NCBI GenBank assembly: GCA_022844045.1
Contig: JALHMM010000019.1
Location: 1-61,142, forward strand
Length of the DNA: 61,142 nucleotides
Reading direction: 5' to 3'
Origin: Reyranellaceae bacterium
GTDB lineage: Bacteria > Pseudomonadota > Alphaproteobacteria > Reyranellales > Reyranellaceae
Of this stretch, positions 52,815 through 61,072 are shown in pieces. The position numbers and the translations under genes were made by a program. Position 1 is the first letter of the stretch, and every line of letters begins with the position of its first letter. The notes under the pieces are model-generated. The model saw only the letters and a list, made by a program, of their open reading frames with translations, was not told the DNA's origin and ran no database searches.

Positions 52815-53782
52815 GCCGAAGCGTTTTGGTCACCGGCGGCGCCGGCTTCATCGGCAGCCAGGTGTGCAAGGCATTGGCCCAGGCCGGCTTCACGCCCATC
52901 GCCTACGACACGCTGGAGAAGGGCCACGCCTGGGCGGTGAAATGGGGGCCGCTGGAGCGGGGTGACATCGGCGACCGGGCCCATCTCAACGCCGTCTTCA
53001 TGCGCCACAAGCCCGCGGCGATCATCCATCTCGCCGGCTATATCGAGGTCGGCGAATCGATGCGCGATCCCCAGCGCTATCGCCACAACAACATCGACAA
53101 GAGCCTGGTGCTGATCGAGGCGGCCGAGGCGCATGGTGTTGCCCACTTCGTGTTCTCCAGCACCTGCGCGATCTACGGCACGCCCAAGCGCCCGCTGCTC
53201 GACGAAAGCCATTCCTTCGGCCCGGTCAGCGTCTATGGCGAGACCAAGCTCGAGGTCGAGAAGGCCCTGCGCACGCCCGGCCGCAAGATCCGCTCGATCT
53301 GCCTGCGCTACTTCAACGCCGCCGGCGCCGATCCCGACGGCGAGATCGGCGAGGCGCACGAGCCGGAAAGCCATCTGATGCCGCTGGCGATCGACGCCAT
53401 GCTCGGTATCGGCGAGCCGCTCACCGTGTTCGGCGACGACTGGGACACGCCCGACGGCACCTGCGTGCGCGACTACGTGCACGTCGCCGACCTGGCCGAT
53501 GCCCATGTCCGGGCGCTCGACTACGTGGCAAAAGGGGGCAGCGCGCCGGCGTTCAATCTCGGCTCGGGCCACGGCTACAGCGTCAAGCAGCTGATCGAGA
53601 CAACCGGCCGGTTGGGCGGCAAGGCCGTGCCGCACAGCATCGGCGCGCGCCGCCCGGGCGATCCGCCCAAGCTGGTGGCCGACACGACGCTGGTGCGCCA
53701 AGAGTTGGGCTGGAGCCCCAGTCGCGACCTCGACGCCCAGATCGCCGACGCGATACGCTGGCGCCGCAAGATGCCGCGCTAG
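52811..53782 (+). CDS. galE: UDP-glucose 4-epimerase
   Basis: A 323-residue extended SDR that interconverts UDP-glucose and UDP-galactose. The NAD-binding GGAGFIGS lies at the N-terminus. The catalytic Tyr/Lys are in SVYGETKLEVEK (YxxxK), with FSSTCAIYG carrying the Ser/Thr. RYFNAAGADPDGEIGEAHEPESHLMPLA and TPDGTCVRDYVHVADLADAH are GalE-specific. It supplies UDP-galactose to the glycosyltransferases of the locus. It is coupled to the preceding GT by a 4-nt overlap and is the right edge of the polysaccharide genes. Confidence 0.94.
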   Translation: MSRSVLVTGGAGFIGSQVCKALAQAGFTPIAYDTLEKGHAWAVKWGPLERGDIGDRAHLNAVFMRHKPAAIIHLAGYIEVGESMRDPQRYRHNNIDKSLVLIEAAEAHGVAHFVFSSTCAIYGTPKRPLLDESHSFGPVSVYGETKLEVEKALRTPGRKIRSICLRYFNAAGADPDGEIGEAHEPESHLMPLAIDAMLGIGEPLTVFGDDWDTPDGTCVRDYVHVADLADAHVRALDYVAKGGSAPAFNLGSGHGYSVKQLIETTGRLGGKAVPHSIGARRPGDPPKLVADTTLVRQELGWSPSRDLDAQIADAIRWRRKMPR

Positions 53783-53792
53783 CAAACCCCCA

Positions 53793-53822
53793 CCCGGCGT
53801 TCCGAACGCAGCTCGGAATGAC
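53793..53822. repeat. Family C repeat fragment
   Basis: CCCGGCGTTCCGAACGCAGCTCGGAATGAC corresponds to one end of family C elements (CTCGGGATGACAGG side), here within the 66-bp gap after galE. Confidence 0.35.
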
Positions 53823-53848
53823 TGAAGTGATGTTCCGGAGGATCCGCC

Positions 53849-55060
53849 ATGTTCGCGCCGTTGCAGGGCGTGCGTGTCGTCGACCTGACGCATGTCTACG
53901 CCGGCCCCTATGTCACGCACGTGCTGACACAGCTCGGCGCCGAGGTCGTGAAGATCGAACGCCCCGGTGCCGGCGACGTCATCCGCGCGGGTCTCCGCGG
54001 CGTGTCGCCACTGGGCTTCGCCGCCCCCTTCGTCGGCATGAACCACGGCAAGCGCTCGCTGACGCTCGACCTGAAGGATGAACGCGGCAAGGACGCGCTG
54101 ACGCGGCTGATCGAACGCGGCGATGTGCTGGTCGAGAACCTGCGGCCGGGCGAGTTGGAGCGCATCGGCCTCGGCCCCGACGCCGCGCGCAAGATCAATC
54201 CGCGCCTGATCTACGCCTCGGTGTCGGGATGGGGCCAGACCGGCCCGCAGTCCAGTCGCGCCGGCTACGACCAGGTGATCCAGGCCTCGACCGGCATGAT
54301 GATGATGCAGGGCGAGGCCGGCACGCCGCCGATGAAGATCGGCTTTCCGGCGATCGACATCGCCACCGGCATGAACGGCGCCTGCGCGATCCTCGCGGCG
54401 CTGCTGGAGCGCCAGCGCACCGGCACGGGCAGCCGCATCGATATCGGCATGGGCGATTCGGCGCTGATGCTGATGATCGGCAACAGTTCGGCCTGGCTGG
54501 TCGGCGGCCTGCCGCACGAACGCGTGGGCAATCGCGCGTTGACCTCCAGCCCGACCTCGGGCGTGTTCGAGACCGCCGACGGCTCGATTTCGGTCGCCGC
54601 CAACACGCTGGAGCAGGGCCACAAGGCGCTCGACGTCATCGGCCGCCCCGAGCTCAAGACCGATCCGCGTTTCGCGCCCGTGCGCAAGGGTGGCTTCTTC
54701 CACGTTGCCGATCCGGATGGCGCCGAGCGCGAGTTCGCGACCGCTTTGAAGGCGCGCGACGCGGAGCATTGGGAGGCAGCGTTCAACGACGCCGGCATCG
54801 CCTGCGGCAAGATCCGCACGATCCATGAGTTCCTCTCCGGGCCCTATCGCACCATGCCCGGCATCCACCGCACGATCACCGACCAGCCCGGCTACGACCG
54901 ACCGGTCGACGCGCTGGGCGCCGGCTTCCGCGTCGACGGCGCCGTCCCGGCCGCGACCCGTCCCGCGCCGTCGCTGGGTGGCGACTCGCGCGCGGTGCTC
55001 AGCGAACTGGGATTCGCCGCTGGCGAGATCGACGCGATGGCGAAGGACGGCGTGATCTGA
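53849..55060 (+). CDS. Class III CoA transferase (CaiB/BaiF type)
   Basis: A 403-residue formyl-CoA-transferase-like enzyme. Visible are RVVDLTHVYAGPYVTHVLTQLGAEVVKIE at the N-terminus, GKRSLTLDLK, VENLRPGELERIGLG, and the catalytic Asp in FPAIDIATGMNGACAI. It moves CoA between carboxylates; the substrate is unknown. GGAGG lies 6 bases before the ATG. It is monocistronic between galE and the convergent iorB, which share a hairpin gap. Confidence 0.92.
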   Translation: MFAPLQGVRVVDLTHVYAGPYVTHVLTQLGAEVVKIERPGAGDVIRAGLRGVSPLGFAAPFVGMNHGKRSLTLDLKDERGKDALTRLIERGDVLVENLRPGELERIGLGPDAARKINPRLIYASVSGWGQTGPQSSRAGYDQVIQASTGMMMMQGEAGTPPMKIGFPAIDIATGMNGACAILAALLERQRTGTGSRIDIGMGDSALMLMIGNSSAWLVGGLPHERVGNRALTSSPTSGVFETADGSISVAANTLEQGHKALDVIGRPELKTDPRFAPVRKGGFFHVADPDGAEREFATALKARDAEHWEAAFNDAGIACGKIRTIHEFLSGPYRTMPGIHRTITDQPGYDRPVDALGAGFRVDGAVPAATRPAPSLGGDSRAVLSELGFAAGEIDAMAKDGVI

Positions 55061-55072
55061 ATCGTATTCCCG

Positions 55073-55094
55073 TCTCCCCGCCTTCGCGGGGAGA
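55073..55094. terminator. Hairpin between converging CoA transferase and iorB genes
   Basis: A perfect 9-bp stem TCTCCCCGC/GCGGGGAGA with a 4-base loop lies in the 42-bp gap between two converging stops. No U-run. Its CCCGCCTTCGCGGGG core is a common bacterial palindromic-repeat sequence and recurs inside asnB. Confidence 0.5.
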
Positions 55095-55102
55095 AACAAA
55101 AG

Positions 55103-57337
55103 CTACGCCAGCTTGAACGGCAGGCTGCGCAGGCGCTTGCCGGTGAGCGCGAAGATCGCGTTGCCTACCGCTGGCGCGATCGGCGGAGTGCCGGGTTCGC
55201 CGACGCCGCCCATCGGCGAGTCCGGCGCGTTGACGATCAGTGTCTCGATCGCCGGCATGTCGGCCAGACGCACGACGTCGTAGTCGGGGAAGTTGGCCTG
55301 CTCGACCGCGCCGTTCTTGATCGTGATCTCGCCATAGAGCGCCGCCGACAGGCCGTAGACGATGCCGCTTTCCATCTGCGCGCGCACGATGGCGGGATTG
55401 ACCACGCGGCCGCAATCGACGGCGCAAACCACGCGCTTGACGCGGATCGTATCGCTCTCGACCGCGACCTCGGCGACTTGCGCAACGATTGAACCGAAGG
55501 ATTGGCGTAGCGCGATGCCGCGGCCGATGCCAGCTGGCGGCGGCGTGCCCCACCCCGCCGCCTTGGCCGCGGCATCAAGCACGGCCAGATGACGCGGCTG
55601 ATCCTTGAGCAGTTCGCGGCGCAGCGCGAGCGGATCCTTGTTCATCGCCAGCGCCACCTCGTCGAGGAAGCACTCGTCGAAGAAGGCGGTGTGCGAATGG
55701 CCGACCGAGCGCCAGAAGCCGACCGGCACCGGCCCCTTGGGCACCACGGCTTCGAGCCGGTAGGATGGGAAGCCGTAGGGCGGCCGCTCGACGCTGTTGC
55801 CGTCGGGATCGCCCTGCTCGCCCAGGCGCAGCACGCGGTCGATGAACTGGCCGGTGGCCGACTGCCCTACCAGCCGGCACCGCCACTCCCACGCCGCGTC
55901 CTTCGAGGCGCGCGCCTGCATGCGCGCCACCGCCATCGGTCGATAGAAGTCGTGGCGCATATCCTCTTCGCGCGACCACATCACCTGCACCGGCCTGCCT
56001 GCTACCGCCTTGGCGATCGTCACCGCCTGGCGCACGAGATCGGGTTCGGCACGACGGCCGAATCCGCCGCCGAGATAGGTCGTGTGCACCGTCACCTGCG
56101 CCTGGTCGAGCTCGGCCGTTTTGGCCGCGACATAACGAACCAGCGACGGCGACTGGTTGGGCATCCACAACCGAAGCCGGCCATCGGCGAAGAGCGCCGT
56201 GCAGTTCATCGGCTCCATCGTGGCGTGCGCGAGATAAGGTGCGCGATAGGTCACCTCGATGCCGCGCTCTATCGGTCGCTGCGGCGTCGGTGTGGTCTGG
56301 AAGCTGCGTGTCTTGGTGGCATCGCCGACCGCGCGCGACTGTGCCTCGTAGTCCCGCATCAGCGTCGCGCTGTCGAGCTTGGCGTTGGGCCCGTCATCCC
56401 ACACGATCTTCAGCTGCTCATTCAGGAAGCGCTGCGCCTTCCACCAGCTGTCGCCGACGACGGCGATCGCCGTGGGCAGCTCGACGACTTTCATCAGCCC
56501 CTTCGGCAAGCCGCCAGCGGGAAGGGTGAAGGCCTTGGGTTTGCCGCCAAACACCGGGCTGTTGGCGACTGCGGCGTAGAGCATGTCGGGCAGACGCACA
56601 TCGACGCCGAACGTCGCGGTGCCAGTGACCTTTGCGGCGACGTCGAGCCGCGGCAGCTCCTTGCCGATGAGCTTGAAATCCGCCGGCTTCTTGAGCGGCA
56701 CATCGTCGAGCGGCTGCAGCTTGCCGATGGCGTCGACAAGCTCGCCGAAGGTCGCGACCGGCTTTCCGTCGCGCGTGCGCACCTGCGAGTCGACGATCGC
56801 CAGGTCGGCCTGCTTCACGCCGGCCTTCTGCGCCGCCGCGCGCAACAGCAGCTCACGCGCCGAGGCACCGGCCAGGCGCATCGGCTCCCAGGCATCGCGT
56901 GTCGCGGTACTGCCGCCGGTGGCCGAGACGCCCAGTATGCCGGCGACGCGCGAGCCGGCCCAGAGCGCGATGTCGCGCATGAGTCCGGGATCCTGCGCGC
57001 GGCCGCCCTCGAGCAGCATCTCGACGTTGCGGTAGATGCCGAGGTCGGCGGCATCCTCGACGCGCACGTCGTCCCACTTGGCATCCATCTCCTCGGCGAC
57101 CAGCGCGGCCAAGGCGGTGTGAATGCCCTGCCCCATCTCGGCGCGTGGTGCCGCGACGATGATGGTGCCGCTGCGTGACACCTTTACCCAGCCGTTCAGC
57201 GCCACCTCGCCGTCGCGCGGCTTGAACGCGTCGCGTCCACCCAGCCGGTCGCGCTCGTGCGCGAACCACCAGCCCACGACCAGCGCGCCGGTACCCAGCG
57301 TGCCGCCGATGATCAGCTTGCGCCGTGTCAGCCTCAT
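55103..57337 (-). CDS. iorB: Isoquinoline 1-oxidoreductase-type large (Mo) subunit
   Basis: A 744-residue xanthine-dehydrogenase-family subunit that binds the Mo-molybdopterin cytosine cofactor. An N-terminal Tat-like signal ([21 protein letters not shown]) predicts export. Mo-binding pieces include [12 protein letters not shown] and [11 protein letters not shown], and the catalytic Glu lies in GVGEPGTPP near the C-terminus. With the 2Fe-2S subunit at 57334 it forms a two-subunit hydroxylase of aldehydes or N-heterocycles, with no FAD subunit. The ATG overlaps the iorA stop (ATGA). A cytochrome c is the usual acceptor; none is adjacent. Confidence 0.88.
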   Translation of the reverse strand: MRLTRRKLIIGGTLGTGALVVGWWFAHERDRLGGRDAFKPRDGEVALNGWVKVSRSGTIIVAAPRAEMGQGIHTALAALVAEEMDAKWDDVRVEDAADLGIYRNVEMLLEGGRAQDPGLMRDIALWAGSRVAGILGVSATGGSTATRDAWEPMRLAGASARELLLRAAAQKAGVKQADLAIVDSQVRTRDGKPVATFGELVDAIGKLQPLDDVPLKKPADFKLIGKELPRLDVAAKVTGTATFGVDVRLPDMLYAAVANSPVFGGKPKAFTLPAGGLPKGLMKVVELPTAIAVVGDSWWKAQRFLNEQLKIVWDDGPNAKLDSATLMRDYEAQSRAVGDATKTRSFQTTPTPQRPIERGIEVTYRAPYLAHATMEPMNCTALFADGRLRLWMPNQSPSLVRYVAAKTAELDQAQVTVHTTYLGGGFGRRAEPDLVRQAVTIAKAVAGRPVQVMWSREEDMRHDFYRPMAVARMQARASKDAAWEWRCRLVGQSATGQFIDRVLRLGEQGDPDGNSVERPPYGFPSYRLEAVVPKGPVPVGFWRSVGHSHTAFFDECFLDEVALAMNKDPLALRRELLKDQPRHLAVLDAAAKAAGWGTPPPAGIGRGIALRQSFGSIVAQVAEVAVESDTIRVKRVVCAVDCGRVVNPAIVRAQMESGIVYGLSAALYGEITIKNGAVEQANFPDYDVVRLADMPAIETLIVNAPDSPMGGVGEPGTPPIAPAVGNAIFALTGKRLRSLPFKLA

Positions 57338-57795
57338 CGTGCGGCTCCCATCATCGCCGCCGCGTGATGCACCGCCTTGCGGATGCTCTGGTAGGTGCCG
57401 CAGCGGCAGATATTGGTGAGCGCGGCGTCGATCTCGGCGTCGGTCGGCTTCGGCTTTTCCTTGAGCAGCGCCGCCGTGGCCATCATGAAGCCCGGCTGGC
57501 AGTAGCCGCACTGTGGCACCTGCAGCTCGATCCACGCCGCTTGCACCGCGTGCAGCCGTTCGCCGCCGAGGCCTTCGATGGTCACGACCTCGCGCCCGGC
57601 GACCTGCTCAAGCGGCACCGAGCACGAGCGCATCGCCTGGCCGTCGACATGGACTGTGCAAGCGCCGCAAGCAGCGACGCCACAGCCGAACTTCGTGCCG
57701 ACGAGCGCGAGATCTTCGCGCAGCACCCATAGCAAGGGCTTGTCCGGCTCGACCTCGATGTTGCGCCGCTCGCCGTTGATCGTGACCGGGATCAT
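57334..57795 (-). CDS. iorA: Isoquinoline 1-oxidoreductase-type small (2Fe-2S) subunit
   Basis: A 153-residue iron-sulfur subunit with two [2Fe-2S] clusters. The plant-ferredoxin site is Cys38, Cys43, Cys46 and Cys58 ([19 protein letters not shown]...C). The helical-domain site is Cys96, Cys99, Cys130 and Cys132 (QCGYCQPG...ICRCGTY). It moves electrons from the Mo site of the large subunit. It is the first gene of the pair, with a perfect 21-bp palindrome 17 bases upstream that likely controls it. Confidence 0.93.
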   Translation of the reverse strand: MIPVTINGERRNIEVEPDKPLLWVLREDLALVGTKFGCGVAACGACTVHVDGQAMRSCSVPLEQVAGREVVTIEGLGGERLHAVQAAWIELQVPQCGYCQPGFMMATAALLKEKPKPTDAEIDAALTNICRCGTYQSIRKAVHHAAAMMGAAR

Positions 57796-57812
57796 CGCTG
57801 TCTTCCACCGCT

Positions 57813-57833
57813 TATATTAACGGCGTTAATATA
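57813..57833. promoter_or_regulatory. Perfect 21-bp palindrome upstream of iorA
   Basis: Arms TATATTAACG and CGTTAATATA are separated by one G, 17 bases from the iorA ATG, in otherwise GC-rich DNA. This size and symmetry suit a TetR-family operator, and the arms could also hold the -10 box. No TetR gene lies nearby. Confidence 0.55.
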
Positions 57834-57973
57834 GCGCAGATCGAGACAGCCGCCAATGCTTTCTCAGCACCGTCCGGCAACACATTGAATCGAACGAATC
57901 AGTTGTGATTCAAGAGAGGCGCCCAACTTTTCCGCTCGGCACCTGTAGCAGGCACTCGGTGGCGTCGCGCCGA

Positions 57974-59443
57974 TCAGCGGCGGCTGGTGGCCGCCCGAAC
58001 GATCGCCTCGGCCTCGATCTCGACGCGGTGGTCGCCGATGAGGCCGGCGACACGCACCAGGGTATTGGCCGGCTTGATGTCGCCCAGGACGCGCCCGTGC
58101 GCGCGCGAGATCGCCAGCACGTCCGCCTCATCCGTGATGAAGATGCGCGTGCGCGCGATGTCCTCGACTTGTCCGCCGAGCGACACGACGGATGCCACGA
58201 TACGGTCGAGAATGTAGGTGGTCTGCGCGCCTGCGTCCGCCGGGGCCACCGCTCGCGACAGGCCGGCGATCGCCGTTGTGCCGGACACCAGAATGCGATC
58301 GCCGATCCGTTGCGCCCGGCAATAGCCCGCGATGTCCTCCCAGGATGATCCTGTCAGCACGCGCTCGGCGCCCGGCCCGGCCGGCAGCCGCTGGAATGGC
58401 TTGGCGACTTCGGCGAGGTGGTGGGAGAGATCGCCTGAAGCGGTCAGGAAGGGCGGCCGGCGGTACTCGTCGCCGCAATCGCCGGGAATGGGCTGGGTCG
58501 CGGCGAAGGCGTCTTCGAGCAGCGCGCGGTCCTCGGCATCCAGGGCGAAGGAGAATAGCCGCCGGTTGTCGCGCGCATGCATCGCCTCGCCGAGCCGCGC
58601 GCCGATGATGACCCCGGCGACGCGACGCTGCTCGAGCACCCAGCGCGTCGCGACATTGGCGAGCGACACGCCGTGCTTGCGCGCGATCGCCGCGGCGACC
58701 CGCAGCACGGTCTGGAACGCCGGCCAACCACCGGCGGCGGCGATGAAGCGACCGTATTTCATCTTGGACCAGTCGGCGACGCTGTCGGGCTCGTCTCGCT
58801 CGAGCCAGCGCTCCGACAGGAACCCGCCGTTGAGCGTGCCGTAGGCGAGCAGCCAGGCGCCGTGGCGCTCGCAGACATCGGCGAGCGCGCCGGCGGCCCG
58901 CCGATCCATTAGCGAGAAGCTCACCTGGTTGGTGCGCAGCGGCACGCCGTCCGACAGCGCCAGGTTGAAGTGCGCGGCGTCGAAATTGGTGACGCCGAGT
59001 TCGCCGATCAGGCCCTCCTGGCGCAGCCGCGCCAGTTCATGCAACGCATCGAGCCAGGCCGGATGCTCGAATGTCCACCAGTGGAACTGCAGCAGGTCGA
59101 TGCGCTCGACGCCCAGTCGGTCAAGACGCTCCTGAATACCCGCACGCACGATCGCGGCGGTCATCGGCCCCGGCGGCGGGCACCACTTGGTCAGGATGCG
59201 GGGGCGGCGCGCCCCATCACGCGACAGCAGCCGGCCGGCGATGATCTCGGCGCTGCCGTAGTGATCGGCCATGTCGAAGGTGTCGAGACCCTCCGAGACA
59301 TAGGCCGCGAGGCAATCCGCGCCGGTGTCGGGATCGATCGTCGTGCCATCCTTCTCGATGTCCGCCACCTGCCATAGGCCGGTCAGGATCCGCGAAATTT
59401 CAAGCGTCTCGGTCAGGCGGGAACGGTCTGATATTGGGGACAT
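57974..59443 (-). CDS. Aldo/keto reductase fused to a Rid-family domain
   Basis: A 489-residue two-domain protein. Residues about 10-330 are an aldo/keto reductase with the full tetrad: Asp57 and Tyr62 (DTFDMADHYG), Lys86 (ILTKWC) and His121 (LLQFHWW). Residues about 365-489 are a Rid/YjgF-type domain (ILVSGTTAI...DIARTRIFITDEADVLAISRAHG, then VRVAGLIGDHRVEIEAEAIV). The catalytic Arg of archetypal RidA (PAR) is Asn here (KPANTLV), as in non-deaminase Rid groups. It is divergent from a small gene and a second AKR across 79 bp. Substrate unknown. Confidence 0.85.
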   Translation of the reverse strand: MSPISDRSRLTETLEISRILTGLWQVADIEKDGTTIDPDTGADCLAAYVSEGLDTFDMADHYGSAEIIAGRLLSRDGARRPRILTKWCPPPGPMTAAIVRAGIQERLDRLGVERIDLLQFHWWTFEHPAWLDALHELARLRQEGLIGELGVTNFDAAHFNLALSDGVPLRTNQVSFSLMDRRAAGALADVCERHGAWLLAYGTLNGGFLSERWLERDEPDSVADWSKMKYGRFIAAAGGWPAFQTVLRVAAAIARKHGVSLANVATRWVLEQRRVAGVIIGARLGEAMHARDNRRLFSFALDAEDRALLEDAFAATQPIPGDCGDEYRRPPFLTASGDLSHHLAEVAKPFQRLPAGPGAERVLTGSSWEDIAGYCRAQRIGDRILVSGTTAIAGLSRAVAPADAGAQTTYILDRIVASVVSLGGQVEDIARTRIFITDEADVLAISRAHGRVLGDIKPANTLVRVAGLIGDHRVEIEAEAIVRAATSRR

Positions 59444-59522
59444 GCGCTGATGGTCAGGTTCTGATATGCGCCATACTGGGGCCAGCCACGGTGGAAGTCA
59501 TCAGGATCGGAAAGTTGAGGGC

Positions 59523-59900
59523 ATGGAACGCGACGGCGAACGGGGATTTTGGCTCTACGATCTGCGGGTGGAAACGGTGCTCGACGGACGCACGCCGGTC
59601 TGCCGGCATGTCGAGGGCGAGTACTTCCGGGTGATCGGCGAGAGCCTGGTGTTCGGGGGCGCGCAGCAGAAGGTCTCGATGTACGCGCTCGCGGCACTCC
59701 TGCCGCTGCTGCCGGCGCGCCAGCGCGACACCGATCGCGACGACTGGATGTCGACCGATGCCGAAGTCGCCTGCGCCGATCCCCATTGCGGCGGGCGCTT
59801 TCGTATCGTGCGCGAGGCGCGGCGCTGGTTCTCCCATGCCGCGACCACCGGTCTGCCCGAATCGCGCGGCACGCCCTATTGGCGTGAAGACAAGACATGA
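59523..59900 (+). CDS. TIGR04076-like small protein
   Basis: A 125-residue protein. The order of features (YDLRVETVLDGRTPVCRHVEGEYFRV, then a helical MYALAALLPLLPARQR, then AEVACADPHCGGRFRIVRE) resembles TIGR04076 family proteins, usually annotated without function. Three cysteines (Cys27, Cys84, Cys89) are candidate metal or redox ligands. The ATG at 59523 has GAGGG just upstream, and the longer frame adds only unstructured residues. Its stop overlaps the next AKR start (ATGA), so the two are made together. Confidence 0.6.
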   Translation: MERDGERGFWLYDLRVETVLDGRTPVCRHVEGEYFRVIGESLVFGGAQQKVSMYALAALLPLLPARQRDTDRDDWMSTDAEVACADPHCGGRFRIVREARRWFSHAATTGLPESRGTPYWREDKT

Positions 59901-60970
59901 CCGTCGAAACAGCAGACTTGCGCCCTGGCCATCGCATCTCCCGCGTCATCAAGGGCGGTTGGCAGCTGGCGGGCGATCACGGCGAGGTTCGCCCCGAACA
60001 GGCGATCGCCGACATGGAGGCGTTTCTCGACGCCGGCATCACCACCTTCGACTGCGCCGACATCTACAAGGGCGTCGAGGACATGATCGGCGCCTTCATC
60101 GCCGACGTTCGCCGTCGCCGTGGCGCGGCGGTCGCGGACCGCGTCGTCGTCCACACCAAGCTGGTGCCGGATCTTGGCCGGCTCGACGACCTCCGGCCGG
60201 ATGAGGTCGAGGCGATTGTCGACCGCTCGCTGCGGCGGCTGAAGATCGAGCGTCTGCCGCTGGTGCAGTTCTTCTGGTGGGACATGAACCGCGGCGATCC
60301 GGTCGGCGCGCTCGCCGTGCTCAAGGAGTGCCAGCGCAAGGGCAAGATCGCCACGCTCGGCGTCACCAACTGGGCCGAGCCCGCGATGGATCGTTTCATT
60401 GACGCGGGCTACGACGTGGCCTCGGCGCAGGTCCAGTATTCGCTGCTCGACCGGCGACCGGCGGGGGAATTCGCCGGGTGGTGCGCCCGCCGTAACGTCC
60501 AGATCCTCTGCTATGGCACCTTGGCTGGCGGTTTTCTCACCGAGCACTGGCTCGGCCGGCCCGATCCCGGCTACGCCTTCGAGAACCGCAGCCTCATCAA
60601 GTACCGGCTGATCATCGACGAGTTCGGTTCGTGGGATTTGTTCCAGTCGCTGCTGGCCGCGCTCAAATCGATCGGCGATCGGCACGGCGTGGCGCTGTCG
60701 TCGGTCGCGACCCGCTGGGCGCTCGATCAGCCGCGAGTCGCCGCGGCGATCGTCGGCGCGCGCTATGCCCGCCACCTGCCGCAAACCCTCGAGGTCTTCC
60801 GGTTGGCGCTCGACGATGCCGACAGAGCCGCCATCGCCGGCATCCTGGCGCAGGCCGGCGGGCCCGGCGGCCCGGTCTACGGGCTGGAGGGCGACCGGTC
60901 CGGACGGCATGGCCGGATCATGAAGTACAATCTCAACGCCAATCCGAACGACAAGGTGCTGGGCTCGTGA
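59897..60970 (+). CDS. Aldo/keto reductase lacking the catalytic histidine
   Basis: A 357-residue aldo/keto reductase. Asp52 and Tyr57 (TTFDCADIYKG) and Lys88 (VVHTKLV) of the tetrad are present. The histidine position is Phe126: LVQFFWWDMN aligns with LLQFHWWTFE of the fused AKR at 57974. NADPH-site features remain (LGVTNW; a C-terminal GARYARHLPQTLEVF). It is about 30 residues longer than the AKR domain of the fusion, with an Arg-rich insertion near residue 72 and a Lys/Asn tail. Coupled by ATGA to the TIGR04076-like gene. Confidence 0.85.
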   Translation: MTVETADLRPGHRISRVIKGGWQLAGDHGEVRPEQAIADMEAFLDAGITTFDCADIYKGVEDMIGAFIADVRRRRGAAVADRVVVHTKLVPDLGRLDDLRPDEVEAIVDRSLRRLKIERLPLVQFFWWDMNRGDPVGALAVLKECQRKGKIATLGVTNWAEPAMDRFIDAGYDVASAQVQYSLLDRRPAGEFAGWCARRNVQILCYGTLAGGFLTEHWLGRPDPGYAFENRSLIKYRLIIDEFGSWDLFQSLLAALKSIGDRHGVALSSVATRWALDQPRVAAAIVGARYARHLPQTLEVFRLALDDADRAAIAGILAQAGGPGGPVYGLEGDRSGRHGRIMKYNLNANPNDKVLGS

Positions 60971-60982
60971 TCGGGGCGTTCA

Positions 60983-61006
60983 AGCCTCGCGCTGCTTCAA
61001 GAGGCT
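60983..61006 (+). terminator. Possible terminator after the AKR gene
   Basis: AGCCTC-N12-GAGGCT forms a 6-bp stem 12 bases past the stop at 60970. No U-run follows; a GC-rich repeat begins directly after. Confidence 0.3.
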
Positions 61007-61072
61007 GGGGGCGGGCCACTTTAGTGGCGCGGCGGTCGATCGACAAGACGCGCCACTGGAGTGGCGCGCCCC
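61007..61072. repeat. Two-hairpin palindromic element (family D)
   Basis: Two hairpins, GCCACT-TT-AGTGGC and GCGCCACT-GG-AGTGGCGC, flank about 20 bases and also pair with one another (GGGGGCGGGCCACT against AGTGGCGCGCCCC). The plan, hairpin arms that also form a larger inverted repeat, is that of family A, with unrelated sequence. Only one copy is in the window. The remaining 70 bases show no gene. Confidence 0.6.

Noticed and set aside
52718..55099. A ~790-codon minus-strand frame opposite galE and the CoA transferase
   Set aside because: Shadow of two recognised plus-strand enzymes; no family features.
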